A DNA stretch of 64,000 bases, from contig NZ_JACVVD010000003.1 of assembly GCF_014534655.1 (NCBI RefSeq), forward strand, positions 372,001-436,000. Direction: 5' to 3'. A program made the position numbers and the translations under genes. Under the pieces are notes generated by a model that ran no database searches, had not been told where the DNA came from, and saw only the letters and a program-made list of their open reading frames with translations. The DNA is from Paenibacillus sedimenti (lineage in GTDB: Bacteria > Bacillota > Bacilli > Paenibacillales > NBRC-103111). Below are positions 36,970 through 45,061 of the stretch, in pieces; position 1 is the stretch's first letter, and each line of letters begins with the position of its first letter.

Positions 36970-37000
36970 AAAAAAACCTGACCGCTTTCGCGATCAGGTT
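36970..37000 (-). terminator. Terminator of the qcrABC operon
   Basis: Minus-strand AACCTGATCGC / GCGGTCAGGTT stem (one mismatch), GAAA loop, then TTTTTT, eight bases after the qcrC stop. Confidence 0.9.
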
Positions 37001-37007
37001 CAATTTA

Positions 37008-37895
37008 TTATTGAGTCTTTTGTTTGGATAACCAATCAGCAAGCTTGTCAATATCCGCATCATTCAAGCCTTTATCAATGTTGGCTTGATATTGTTTGCC
37101 CATATTGCCTTTGCCGTCTTTGATGACACCCATGATTTGATCTTTGGAAAGTTTGTCGCCGATTCCCAATAAAGCCGGTACGCCGGAAGCAGGCATACCT
37201 TTCAGCCCTGCACCGTGACATGCCAAGCAGGTTGCTTTCTTGTAAATTTCCGCTCCAGGATCATCAGCAGCCACAATCGCTGCGGCTTTTTTCGTTTCTT
37301 TGCCGCCACCGCCGCCTGCTGCGCCCTTGTTTGCGTGCATTTCTTCCTCACGCTTGATATGCTCAGGTACGATATTCTTCTCTTTAAGTTCTGCTTGGTA
37401 ATGAGCCCAAGAAGTGTAAGTCAAATAACTTACGGCAACCAAAGAAAGAATCATCAAAGATGAGGCTATAGGTCTTTTATAGAAGCGTCGCTCTTTGCCT
37501 GTATCCAGGAATGGTGCCAGCAGTAAGGCTCCAAACAACAACCCGGGAAGGACAACTGTTCCGAATATCAGATAGTTGTCTGATGTATAAGGATATTTAA
37601 GCAATTGGTACATAAATAAAAAGTACCAGTCAGGCATCGGTATGAATGCAGTGTTCTTAGGATCTGCCGGATACCCCAATGGTGCCGGTTCAGACATAAC
37701 CAGAACCAGTATGCCTACCAATACGACTACCCCTACCATCCATTCTTTTAACAGAAAGTTTGGTACGAATGCTTCCGATTTACCAGGATAAGCTGAATAA
37801 TCTTTGGGAATCAAACGTTGTTCTTGTGTTTTCTTAATTACGCGGGAATCCCCAACGTAGACGACTTTTTCGTCAGACTTATGACCATGCGCCAC
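37008..37895 (-). CDS. qcrC: Menaquinol:cytochrome c reductase, cytochrome b/c subunit
   Basis: Fusion of the C-terminal half of cytochrome b (subunit IV-like, three helices) with a cytochrome c domain, as in Bacilli. 295 aa. PDWYFLFMYQLLKYP marks the quinol site region; the haem c motif CLACH lies near residue 223, after a glycine- and lysine-rich linker. Start is GTG at 37895 with GGAGGAGC five bases upstream. Last gene of qcrABC. Confidence 0.95.
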   Translation of the reverse strand: MAHGHKSDEKVVYVGDSRVIKKTQEQRLIPKDYSAYPGKSEAFVPNFLLKEWMVGVVVLVGILVLVMSEPAPLGYPADPKNTAFIPMPDWYFLFMYQLLKYPYTSDNYLIFGTVVLPGLLFGALLLAPFLDTGKERRFYKRPIASSLMILSLVAVSYLTYTSWAHYQAELKEKNIVPEHIKREEEMHANKGAAGGGGGKETKKAAAIVAADDPGAEIYKKATCLACHGAGLKGMPASGVPALLGIGDKLSKDQIMGVIKDGKGNMGKQYQANIDKGLNDADIDKLADWLSKQKTQ

Positions 37896-37914
37896 GTGTT
37901 GCTCCTCCTTTCAA

Positions 37915-38586
37915 TTATAGCGGTCCGGAAATACCTTGTTTGCGAATCATAAAGAAGTGTCCAGCAAGCAAAGCGAGCAGAACGCCTGGCAGGAAGAACA
38001 CGTGGATAGCAAAGAAGCGAGTCAGTGTTTGAGCTCCGACAATTTCTCCGCCCTGCAGTAACGTTTTCGCGTATCCGCCGATTAATGGCGCGGATTCGAT
38101 AATTTTGAGCGTTACGCTTGTCGCAAAATAGGCTTTGTTATCCCACGGAAGCAAATACCCGGTTAGTCCGAGACCTAACATAACGAAGAAAATAAGCATG
38201 CCTACAACCCAGTTCATTTCACGTGGAGCTTTGTAAGAACCTGTGAAGAACACGCGCAGGGTATGTAAAAACATCATGACGATAACAAGGCTGGCTCCCC
38301 AGTGGTGCATCCCTCTTACGATAACACCGAAAGCCACTTTATGTTGCAAATAGTCAACGCTTGCATAAGCGTTAATAATATCAGGTGTGTAGTACATCGT
38401 TAGAAACATACCTGACAAAATTTGAATGACCGTTATAAAGAACGTCAATCCGCCGAAGCAATATACGAACGCGGAAAAGTGATGGGCAGGGTTTACGTGC
38501 TCCGGAACCTCGTGGTCTGCTACATCCCTCCACATTGGCGTAATATCAAGACGTTCGTCAATCCAGTTGTATACGTTTTTAAACAT
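37915..38586 (-). CDS. qcrB: Menaquinol:cytochrome c reductase, cytochrome b6 subunit
   Basis: 223-aa membrane protein with four helices carrying the haem b ligands; RGMHHWGASLVIVMMFLHTLR and RFFAIHVFFLPG hold the paired His residues. Binds menaquinol and passes electrons to the Rieske protein. Middle gene of the operon, 18-20 bp from both neighbours. Confidence 0.96.
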   Translation of the reverse strand: MFKNVYNWIDERLDITPMWRDVADHEVPEHVNPAHHFSAFVYCFGGLTFFITVIQILSGMFLTMYYTPDIINAYASVDYLQHKVAFGVIVRGMHHWGASLVIVMMFLHTLRVFFTGSYKAPREMNWVVGMLIFFVMLGLGLTGYLLPWDNKAYFATSVTLKIIESAPLIGGYAKTLLQGGEIVGAQTLTRFFAIHVFFLPGVLLALLAGHFFMIRKQGISGPL

Positions 38587-38603
38587 CTGACCGTGACGCC
38601 TCC

Positions 38604-39149
38604 TTATACTCGTGTGTTAGCCTGTAGTTGACCCACATAAACGAACCCGTTCTCTACTTTAACCGCGTACTCGTCCAATGGTTTTGGCGCTACTGCAAGA
38701 GCCTTACCGTCTGGCGTATAGTGCGCGCCATGGCATGGACAGAAATACTGATCTTTGTAAGCGGGATTGTCGTTCCAGTTCACCGTACAACCAAGGTGTT
38801 TACATGTTGGATTCAAAGCAAAAGGCTTACCATCGCTTCCTTTGGAGATCCATGCCACGAGCTCGGCATCGCTTTCGTACCATCCATCCACTTGATGGAC
38901 TTGAAACGTAAACGACTGTGGTACATTTGTAATTTTGCTTTCTTCTACAACTTTGACCCAATCTGCCGCTTTCTTAGGTTGAAGGACTGGATCTACAGCA
39001 AACCTTAGCATTGGTATCATCATACCTGCCGCCATGAACCCTCCGGCGCCACCAAGGGTGTAGGAAAGAAATTGTCGGCGGGACATTTCGCGTTTTGTGC
39101 CCGGCTTCTTCCCATGCTGTTCTTCATTGTGATTGTTGTGATCACTCAT
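38604..39149 (-). CDS. qcrA: Menaquinol:cytochrome c reductase, Rieske iron-sulfur subunit
   Basis: 181 aa. Twin-arginine signal SRRQFLSYT followed by one membrane helix, then a Rieske domain with both cluster motifs, CKHLGC and CPCHGAHY. Exported folded by the Tat system. ATG preceded by TAGGAGGGTAGACCTGAGA. First gene of the operon. Confidence 0.96.
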   Translation of the reverse strand: MSDHNNHNEEQHGKKPGTKREMSRRQFLSYTLGGAGGFMAAGMMIPMLRFAVDPVLQPKKAADWVKVVEESKITNVPQSFTFQVHQVDGWYESDAELVAWISKGSDGKPFALNPTCKHLGCTVNWNDNPAYKDQYFCPCHGAHYTPDGKALAVAPKPLDEYAVKVENGFVYVGQLQANTRV

Positions 39150-39256
39150 TCTCAGGTCTACCCTCCTACATTGGCCGAAGTCCGAACCCTCTCGGACGCT
39201 CAGTTACCTCTATCACGTGTCGTTCGACATTACACTACATAACTAGGACATTACTA

Positions 39257-39285
39257 ATAATAGCCTACGACTTCTAGGGCGTCAA
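39257..39285 (-). promoter_or_regulatory. Predicted SigA promoter of qcrABC
   Basis: Minus strand TTGACG (39280-39285), 17-base spacer, TATTAT (39257-39262), about 100 bases before the qcrA ATG. The rest of the 283-bp gap (39150-39432) is AT-rich and has no gene that I can support. Confidence 0.75.
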
Positions 39286-39432
39286 GAATCCTTAACTCCT
39301 TTTCCAACACTGAAATCTTGGCCTTCAGACAAATTTTAACGAAATTGTCACAACTTTTTTAACGGTCAAGAAATCGATTACTCCCCTTAGCGTGCACAAC
39401 TTTTTTTCCAATAATACGTTCTGGAGTAAAAG

Positions 39433-39864
39433 TTAATCGCCTTGCTTCCAAAGTTGCTGCACTTGCTCGGAAATACGTGATTTGATGTCTTTCGATTGGC
39501 TTGTCCAATCTTGCATATCAACAGCAAGCAGCAAATCCATATGCTCGGCTTTCCACTGTTCAGCCGCTGTATGTATAGTAAGAACAATCACATAACGGAA
39601 GCCTGCATGCTTCAATTGAAGGCTGATTGCATTCAACTGTTCCATCACGTCCAAACCAGTCATATAATGAACCGCCGGATAAGTCACCACTCTTCCTTTA
39701 TAAGGGATCTCGATGGCTTCCAAGGCGTCCCGGAGCTGCTCTAGCGCAAGGGTGGTTTGCGCCGGATCTTCGAATCCTCTTAATCCTGTAAACGGCAGCA
39801 AACAAGTGTCCAAATAAGGCTTGAGATCCGGCCATTGATCATGTTCAATTTCATTGAATTTCAT
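39433..39864 (-). CDS. ypiF: YpiF-like DUF2487 protein
   Basis: 143-aa soluble protein. WPDLKPYLDTCLLPFTGL near the start is typical of DUF2487, found upstream of qcrABC in Bacilli. Function unknown. ATG preceded by GGGAGGATCTGCAT. Its upstream region holds a hairpin that also resembles a worn dispersed repeat. Confidence 0.85.
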   Translation of the reverse strand: MKFNEIEHDQWPDLKPYLDTCLLPFTGLRGFEDPAQTTLALEQLRDALEAIEIPYKGRVVTYPAVHYMTGLDVMEQLNAISLQLKHAGFRYVIVLTIHTAAEQWKAEHMDLLLAVDMQDWTSQSKDIKSRISEQVQQLWKQGD

Positions 39865-39895
39865 ATGCAGATCCTCCCATATCGTTTACAAAAGA

Positions 39896-39920
39896 AGAGC
39901 TTGCTATGTAAGCAAGCTCT
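39896..39920 (-). terminator. Hairpin after LCP gene, possible terminator
   Basis: Perfect AGAGCTTGC / GCAAGCTCT stem with a 7-base loop, followed on the minus strand by TCTTTTGT. The weak T-run makes termination uncertain. The GCTTACATAGCAAGC part and the distance to the ypiF ATG also resemble a diverged copy of the dispersed repeat. Confidence 0.5.
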
Positions 39921-39930
39921 AATAGTTACT

Positions 39931-40968
39931 TTAATTCGTCGTTCCTCTACTGTCAATTGAAATAGCCGATTGTTCTCGAAGCGCTGCAATCGCGTGCTCC
40001 AATTCCTGCTGCTTCACGACAATATAAGGACTTTCCCACTCACCGTTCAGATGTATATAGTTAACGTTTGATGGCTTCAACGACTTGTAGGAAGTTGTAA
40101 ATTTGCGAAGTTCGTCTGCCGGTATGTCGGTTTTAACCGAGGCGCCAATGATATCAAGCAATTTGCCCCAGGCCGTCACGCCATTCAGCGATGTCAGCTG
40201 ATCCATTAACTGATTAAGCACCAGCTGTTCCCGCTGATTTCTTGCCAAATCGGACGATTCCTCGGTCCCTAAATTCGATTTGCGATAACGAATAAAATCG
40301 AGCACCTGCTTGCCATTCAGATGCTGTAACCCTTTTGTTAAATTGATGTTTGTACCGTCGCTTTCATCTCTATATTTCATATCCATGTCTACTTGAACCT
40401 TCATGCCTCCAAGCTGATCGATCAGCTTACGGAAACCATCGAAGTTGATAACGGCCATATAATCGATAGGTACTTGGTATAAGTCACTGAACAGCTTCTT
40501 TGTTTGAGATAGCGCCGTATTTTTATTCTGATTGAAAAAGTATGCGTAGAAATAATTAGCTTTGTGCGAAGAATCTAATCCCGAATCTTCCGCTCGAACT
40601 TCCAGATCTCTAGGGATCGATACGACCGTCGCTTGATGTGTTGCCGGATTGACACTGATAAGCATCATAACGTCAGTATTAAGTGATCCCTCGCTGCCTT
40701 CTCTTTCATCTACCGCAGTTAATAAGAACGTTAACGGCTTATCTAAATCGATTGTATGATGGTTCATCGGTCTGAGGCCTGCTGGGACATCCGCCGTTGA
40801 GTTTGGCCCCAATAAAGGCTGAGGTGCCGCAATATGGTCAATAGTCTGATTCAATTTATGGTTTAAATAGACTGCATATACCGATACAATGCCTAAGATC
40901 ATACCTATAATTATCATCAATGCTGTAAATGCTTTGTTCTTGCGCGGACTCCAAAATTTTATTTTCAT
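39931..40968 (-). CDS. LytR-CpsA-Psr (LCP) cell-wall polymer ligase
   Basis: Membrane-anchored enzyme family that attaches teichoic acids or other glycopolymers to peptidoglycan. About 345 aa: short cytoplasmic start, one transmembrane helix (about 16-36), then the LCP domain with LLTAVDEREGSEGSLNTDVM, the VSIPRDLEV arginine segment and IRYRKSN. Start at ATG 40968 with GAGGAG seven bases before; nine extra codons upstream are not supported. Confidence 0.9.
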   Translation of the reverse strand: MKIKFWSPRKNKAFTALMIIIGMILGIVSVYAVYLNHKLNQTIDHIAAPQPLLGPNSTADVPAGLRPMNHHTIDLDKPLTFLLTAVDEREGSEGSLNTDVMMLISVNPATHQATVVSIPRDLEVRAEDSGLDSSHKANYFYAYFFNQNKNTALSQTKKLFSDLYQVPIDYMAVINFDGFRKLIDQLGGMKVQVDMDMKYRDESDGTNINLTKGLQHLNGKQVLDFIRYRKSNLGTEESSDLARNQREQLVLNQLMDQLTSLNGVTAWGKLLDIIGASVKTDIPADELRKFTTSYKSLKPSNVNYIHLNGEWESPYIVVKQQELEHAIAALREQSAISIDSRGTTN

Positions 40969-41048
40969 GTACGTTCTCCTCGTGATTGAAATCATTATTC
41001 ATTTAAATTGACGAAGGAACGGACGATTCGGTTCTTTTTTAGATACAC

Positions 41049-41082
41049 AAAAAGACATGTGAAGTGAATTCACATGTCTTTT
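41049..41082 (-). terminator. Terminator after IDEAL-domain gene
   Basis: AAAAGACATGTGAA / TTCACATGTCTTTT perfect stem with a 5-base loop; the minus-strand end has a T-run. Confidence 0.85.
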
Positions 41083-41114
41083 CAGACCCGCATATGGAAG
41101 GCACCAAACCTGCA

Positions 41115-41303
41115 TTAACCCAAAGATTGTAAGGTTTTAAGCTCTGATGTAAGGGCCAGGAACTTCGCTTGATCTCCCTTGGCTAAAGCACTGTCAATCT
41201 CTTTGTAGAGATTTTCCTCTTTATATTTGCGTATGGCATCGTCCCAAACCATCTCCGCGAAAAGTGCCAGCAGCGCATCGTTAGATACATTCATTTTTCC
41301 CAT
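41115..41303 (-). CDS. Small IDEAL-domain protein
   Basis: 62-aa helical peptide. The segment around LYKEIDSALAKGDQAKFLALTSELK fits the IDEAL domain, found at the C-terminus of YpiB-like proteins and in ComK-related adaptors. Here only the small domain is present, without the UPF0302 part of YpiB. ATG at 41303 has GGAGG eight bases upstream; the frame opens five codons earlier. Confidence 0.75.
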   Translation of the reverse strand: MGKMNVSNDALLALFAEMVWDDAIRKYKEENLYKEIDSALAKGDQAKFLALTSELKTLQSLG

Positions 41304-41345
41304 AGGACCTACCTCCAAATGTTGTCCGCGGTTTGTCAGGAGCTT

Positions 41346-41483
41346 TCATTTTCGCAGAAAATATGTTCTTGTTCTTACCCATGTATGTGATGCGTTTGTG
41401 TATGCTCCTATTAAAGCATATTCACACAGTCCCTCTTCGTTTACTGCAATCGCCCGCTCAATAAGGAATGTGTTTTTACCCAT
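41346..41483 (-). CDS. Possible 45-aa peptide gene
   Basis: Open frame MGKNTFLIERAIAVNEEG... of 45 codons filling most of the gap between the IDEAL gene and the 384-aa protein gene. Its composition looks protein-like (mixed charged and aromatic residues, ending YFLRK), but no Shine-Dalgarno sequence precedes the ATG, which lies 12 bases after the upstream stop. It could be a real coupled peptide or chance. Confidence 0.3.
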   Translation of the reverse strand: MGKNTFLIERAIAVNEEGLCEYALIGAYTNASHTWVRTRTYFLRK

Positions 41484-41494
41484 TCGTACATTTT

Positions 41495-42649
41495 TTACGC
41501 ATTATTGATCGTTCCATGTTGATCTAACATGAAAACAACTTTATCTTCCTCGGCCACATACGTCCCTTGTATAACACTGCTTCCAAGCTTCGTTACTTGA
41601 ACCACTTTTCCCTTCTCCTCATATTCGCCGATGCGTATTAAGCCCAAATGCATCATCATTTGTAAAATCCGTTGCTCGAATATAGATTCTGAATTGTCGT
41701 AGTAAAACGGTCTGACTAACTTACCCAGCACATCTCCAAGGGACCCCGACGTTACCCATGAACCGGCAAGACGATCAATCCATAATGAAATAGATTGAAT
41801 GTTCGGAATAGGATTCTTATACAACCGGAGCCAGAAACGATAAACGGCAGCAAGATTTTCCTTAGTCCCTTCCTGCAGGCGCACTTTCCCAACATCTGTC
41901 AATTGAAGGGATTGCTCGTGCTCGGCTATAAGCTGATGGTAATAACAATAGTCATAGATGAATGAGAATCGGTTCGGGTATTCCTTGAACTTTCGGCCGT
42001 ATCCGAACCTCCATGCCCCTTTGGCTACCATTTCTTCTTGTACGGATAAGCGTTCCAGAATTTGCTGCAGCTGTCGTTTATACATCGTACCTTCAGTTGT
42101 AAGTGGTACATCTTGCTGCTGAGCGATGTAAGTCAAGAAATGATTGATGTCATCAACTATCAACATCTGTTCATCCCGATAAACCCCAGGCTCGTTGGTC
42201 ATCTGCAGATTTGCTTTGAATTGTTTGGTCAATACGTCATTAAAGCGCTTCTTCAAATCTTTTGGAACATGGAACAAATACTTCGTCTGCTGCGAATATC
42301 CATTGAACAACCAGCCTAGCTTTTTAAACTTGATGATCATCTCGCGCGGATTCCATTCCTCCTGATCTTGCTTGGAGAAACGTGACTGTCCCACTCTAGC
42401 GATCAGCTCTTCCATACTAAAAGCGTTGCGTTGATCGAAGAGCAGCGAGTTAAGAAACCGAATGTCCTCCATATCCAAACTTTGAACATGGCGCTCAAAA
42501 ATCTCTTTACGCAGCGCTGTGCTCAAAATAGATTGGATCAGCTCATTCTTGGAATGACCATTACATTCGCATTCGTAGGTGTGGGCTATTCTGCTCAATT
42601 CATGAATATCGGCGTAGCTGAGCATGTCCGCTAGATTCATTTCCATCAT
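41495..42649 (-). CDS. Unknown 384-aa soluble protein
   Basis: No family recognised with confidence. No signal or membrane helix. The N-terminal 90 residues are helical (LADMLSYADIHELSRIAHTY, then a run about 'FLNSLLFDQRNAFSMEELI'). Later parts look like winged-helix modules (FKKLGWLFNG; LQLTDVGKVRLQEG; LGLIRIGEYEEKGKVVQVT with a basic wing), reminiscent of helicase-associated DNA-binding regions. A DNA-binding or regulatory role is only a guess. Two ATG codons at the start; none has a strong site apart from GGGGGGCAT before 42649. Confidence 0.75.
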   Translation of the reverse strand: MMEMNLADMLSYADIHELSRIAHTYECECNGHSKNELIQSILSTALRKEIFERHVQSLDMEDIRFLNSLLFDQRNAFSMEELIARVGQSRFSKQDQEEWNPREMIIKFKKLGWLFNGYSQQTKYLFHVPKDLKKRFNDVLTKQFKANLQMTNEPGVYRDEQMLIVDDINHFLTYIAQQQDVPLTTEGTMYKRQLQQILERLSVQEEMVAKGAWRFGYGRKFKEYPNRFSFIYDYCYYHQLIAEHEQSLQLTDVGKVRLQEGTKENLAAVYRFWLRLYKNPIPNIQSISLWIDRLAGSWVTSGSLGDVLGKLVRPFYYDNSESIFEQRILQMMMHLGLIRIGEYEEKGKVVQVTKLGSSVIQGTYVAEEDKVVFMLDQHGTINNA

Positions 42650-42734
42650 TATGCCCCCCAGTTTGCGAAGCGTACAGCTCCGTCGATTCTAGTAACCATT
42701 ATGGGATTTTTTTCCGAAAATATTCCGCTCGCGG

Positions 42735-42769
42735 CAAAAAAAGCACCGCTCCTCGTAGGAGCCGTGCTT
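42735..42769 (-). terminator. Terminator after histidine phosphatase gene
   Basis: AAGCAC-x-GCTCCT / AGGAGC-x-GTGCTT stem with one mismatch and 3-base loop, followed by seven T on the minus strand. Confidence 0.88.
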
Positions 42770-42785
42770 CGTAATCAATAGATTA

Positions 42786-43364
42786 TTAAGATTCAGAGTT
42801 TAGATGTTTCAAACAATTGTACAACTGAAGCTCCCATCCAAGGTCCTTGCGCAAAAGAATCGTCAATGACGTATTCTGCAGAAACTCCTCCGGTTCCATC
42901 TGAAGTCCTCTAAGCACCTGAACGATGAAGCCGCCATGAGATATCAATAACAGCTTCTTATCCGGATAAAGACGAATCAACTCTTCCTCCAGCTGATACC
43001 ATCGCGCGAGCAGTTCCGAATCCGTTTCTTGGCCTAAGTTCATCTGTTTCCAATCAATACCCCAGCGTGCTTCTCTTTCGGGAGCAGTCGTTCCTTCGAC
43101 CAATCCATATTTGCGCTCTCGCAATCTAACGTCCGTACCCAGAAATGGAATGCCTGAAAGTTCCGAAACAATAAGCCCTGTCTCTTTCGCTCTAATCAGA
43201 TCGCTGCTGATAATCCCTGTCCATTGCTCTTTAGCCAGCCTGATGCCTAGTTGTTTCGCCTGATCTCTGCCTTCTTGCGTCAATTCGGTATCCAGCTGAC
43301 CTTGCAGCTTCCCGAGTCGATTCCATTCTGTACTGCCATGACGGATAAATCCAATTGTGGTCAT
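42786..43364 (-). CDS. Histidine phosphatase family protein
   Basis: 192-aa phosphoglycerate-mutase-like phosphatase. Catalytic RHGSTEWN at residues 8-15, SSDLIRAKET, acidic RERKYGLVEG and the second catalytic His in LISHGGFI. Related to PhoE/CobC type enzymes; the substrate cannot be inferred. It starts 63 bases after the anti-sigma gene ends, but a terminator stands between them. Confidence 0.9.
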   Translation of the reverse strand: MTTIGFIRHGSTEWNRLGKLQGQLDTELTQEGRDQAKQLGIRLAKEQWTGIISSDLIRAKETGLIVSELSGIPFLGTDVRLRERKYGLVEGTTAPEREARWGIDWKQMNLGQETDSELLARWYQLEEELIRLYPDKKLLLISHGGFIVQVLRGLQMEPEEFLQNTSLTILLRKDLGWELQLYNCLKHLNSES

Positions 43365-43405
43365 TACTGAACCTCCGTGTTTTTAAAGTTAAACAACCTC
43401 TAAAT

Positions 43406-43426
43406 GAAAAAAGCTCCTTTCGGAGC
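43406..43426 (-). terminator. Terminator after anti-sigma gene
   Basis: GCTCC-GAAA-GGAGC stem followed by TTTTTT on the minus strand, directly after the anti-sigma stop. Confidence 0.82.
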
Positions 43427-43427
43427 A

Positions 43428-44057
43428 TTATGCTTTAGTGCGCGACAGCCAATTCATAATGAGCATCGTACTGATTAAACCTAATATGGAAATAACCAGT
43501 AAATAGTGAGGATAGGAATGAATCGGCCCGACTTGGAAACGGAGCGGCTCCATAAAGCTTGGATTCAAGCTAGCCACAGCATCGACCATTTTATGGCCGT
43601 TCATCGACTCTGTTTGGCTCGATTTTAAGGCCTGAGGCGCCTCCAGATCGAATAATGAATTATCGGCGGCTGCTATCGGGGTTTGAGGTCCCCCGTCGTA
43701 AACGATCGCAAAAAGAAAGCTAAAAATGAATAAGGCTAAACAAAATGCTATGACGGCCGTGAGATTTCTCCTAAGCTTGTAGGAGATCGCATACATGCGC
43801 TCCGGTACCGGGATTCGCCATGACTCATTCTCATAAATCCGATTCATTACCTTCTCGGATACCATCGGTTCATAATCGGGCAGCTCCCTGGACATGGATA
43901 CAGAACGAATGAGTAGCGTACTTTCCTCCCAGATTTGAAATTCCTCGGCGCAATTCGGACAAGTCGCAATATGTTTATCCACCGCGACACGCCTCAGGTC
44001 ATCATTCGGCAAATCCCAATAAACTCCAAATAATTCCTGAATGTCACTACACTTCAT
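43428..44057 (-). CDS. Anti-sigma factor with zinc-binding domain
   Basis: About 209 aa. N-terminal zinc-binding anti-sigma domain with the H-x3-C-x2-C pattern in KHIATCPNC (about 29-37), then a transmembrane helix (about 100-120) and a second helix near the C-terminus (YLLVISILGLISTMLI). Membrane-bound; expected to hold the sigma factor encoded just upstream. ATG at 44057 is seven bases after the sigma stop, with AAGGGA upstream; the longer frame from 44096 overlaps the sigma gene. Confidence 0.85.
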   Translation of the reverse strand: MKCSDIQELFGVYWDLPNDDLRRVAVDKHIATCPNCAEEFQIWEESTLLIRSVSMSRELPDYEPMVSEKVMNRIYENESWRIPVPERMYAISYKLRRNLTAVIAFCLALFIFSFLFAIVYDGGPQTPIAAADNSLFDLEAPQALKSSQTESMNGHKMVDAVASLNPSFMEPLRFQVGPIHSYPHYLLVISILGLISTMLIMNWLSRTKA

Positions 44058-44064
44058 CGCTCTT

Positions 44065-44646
44065 TCATCCCTTCGATTCTTCGAATATCGGCTCACTGAA
44101 ATAGGGGTCTAGCTGCAGCTTGACAGAAGCTCTTGCTCTAAATAACAAGGATTTCACCGAACTCACCGTCTGCCCCAAAATATTAGCGATCTCTTGATAA
44201 TCCAACTGGTCGTATTCGCGCAATATCAACGCCGATCTTTGCTTTTCAGGCAAACTGTTGATCGCTTCACGGACCATAGACACCTTTTCGTTTCTCAGCA
44301 TCGTCTGTTCCGGCATCGCATCGTACGATGCATGCGGCGTATGTCCGCTTTGCTCCAAAGAAACTTGAACACTTTTATTTTTGCGCAGTTCACTCAAAAC
44401 CGTATTACGGGCAATTGTGTAAAGCCATGTTGAGAAAGAGGCCTCAACTTCTCGGAACGAGTGCAAGCTGCGGTACGCTTTATAAAAAGTTTCATTGCAA
44501 AGATCTTCGGCGATCGCTTCCATCTGAGTGCTTTTCAGCATATGGAAAATAAATGCAAGGATTTTACGCTCGTAACGACGCATAAGTTCATTGTATAACT
44601 GAACGTTTCCATCCTTGATTTCTCTGATCAACTGGGAATCGGTCAT
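44065..44646 (-). CDS. ECF RNA polymerase sigma factor
   Basis: 193-aa extracytoplasmic-function sigma factor, SigW-like in size. Region 2 is LIREIKDGNVQLYNELM to FSTWLYTIARNTV; region 4 is INSLPEKQRSALILREYDQLDYQEIA with a helix-turn-helix. Paired with a zinc anti-sigma factor. Surrounding genes for an LCP protein and a deacetylase suggest an envelope-stress function, which is inference. AAGGAGGGTCGCCACGTA precedes the ATG. Confidence 0.93.
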   Translation of the reverse strand: MTDSQLIREIKDGNVQLYNELMRRYERKILAFIFHMLKSTQMEAIAEDLCNETFYKAYRSLHSFREVEASFSTWLYTIARNTVLSELRKNKSVQVSLEQSGHTPHASYDAMPEQTMLRNEKVSMVREAINSLPEKQRSALILREYDQLDYQEIANILGQTVSSVKSLLFRARASVKLQLDPYFSEPIFEESKG

Positions 44647-44678
44647 TACGTGGCGACCCTCCTTGCGATTCCGGGTAG

Positions 44679-44722
44679 CACTCCCAGCTGCTCATACATG
44701 TTGTACTGCACCGGGAGTGAAA
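44679..44722 (-). promoter_or_regulatory. Inverted repeat in the sigma-factor leader
   Basis: CACTCCC and GGGAGTG, 29 bases apart, lie 33-76 bases upstream of the sigma-factor ATG. It may be an mRNA hairpin or an operator. The rest of the 415-bp gap (44647-45061) is AT-rich; apart from the deacetylase terminator and a CTGTTG-TTTG-CAACAG hairpin near 44860, I see nothing firm. Confidence 0.35.
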
Positions 44723-44912
44723 AGTTGCGTTTTTTTGTTAATAAAATATGAATTGGACATGACGAAAGATGTTAGTCTATAAACTTTCTTGATTGATTGC
44801 GAAATTCCTGCTCAATTCGACAAAAATTTGTTAATTCCGATTGGCACATGTCTGTTGCAAACAACAGCCCGTCTTTTCCATTGTATAATAAAATCCCAAA
44901 AATATGGTATAA

Positions 44913-44943
44913 AAACAAAAAAAAAACCGCCGGATCGGCGGTT
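44913..44943 (-). terminator. Terminator after polysaccharide deacetylase gene
   Basis: AACCGCCG-ATC-CGGCGGTT stem followed by a long T-run on the minus strand, about 120 bases after the stop. Confidence 0.85.
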
Positions 44944-45061
44944 GCACTTATGGTGCGATTATCGGATAGGAGTGGAGAGAAACCATACTGTACTTTTATT
45001 ATATGTATACGTTTTCAATTTGTCAATAACTTTTTTGAAAACGGTTACGTATCATTTTCTC

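Noticed and set aside
39340-39356. Possible Rex box upstream of qcrA
   Set aside because: Only one TTGTGA half-site is present; the second half does not match TCACAA.
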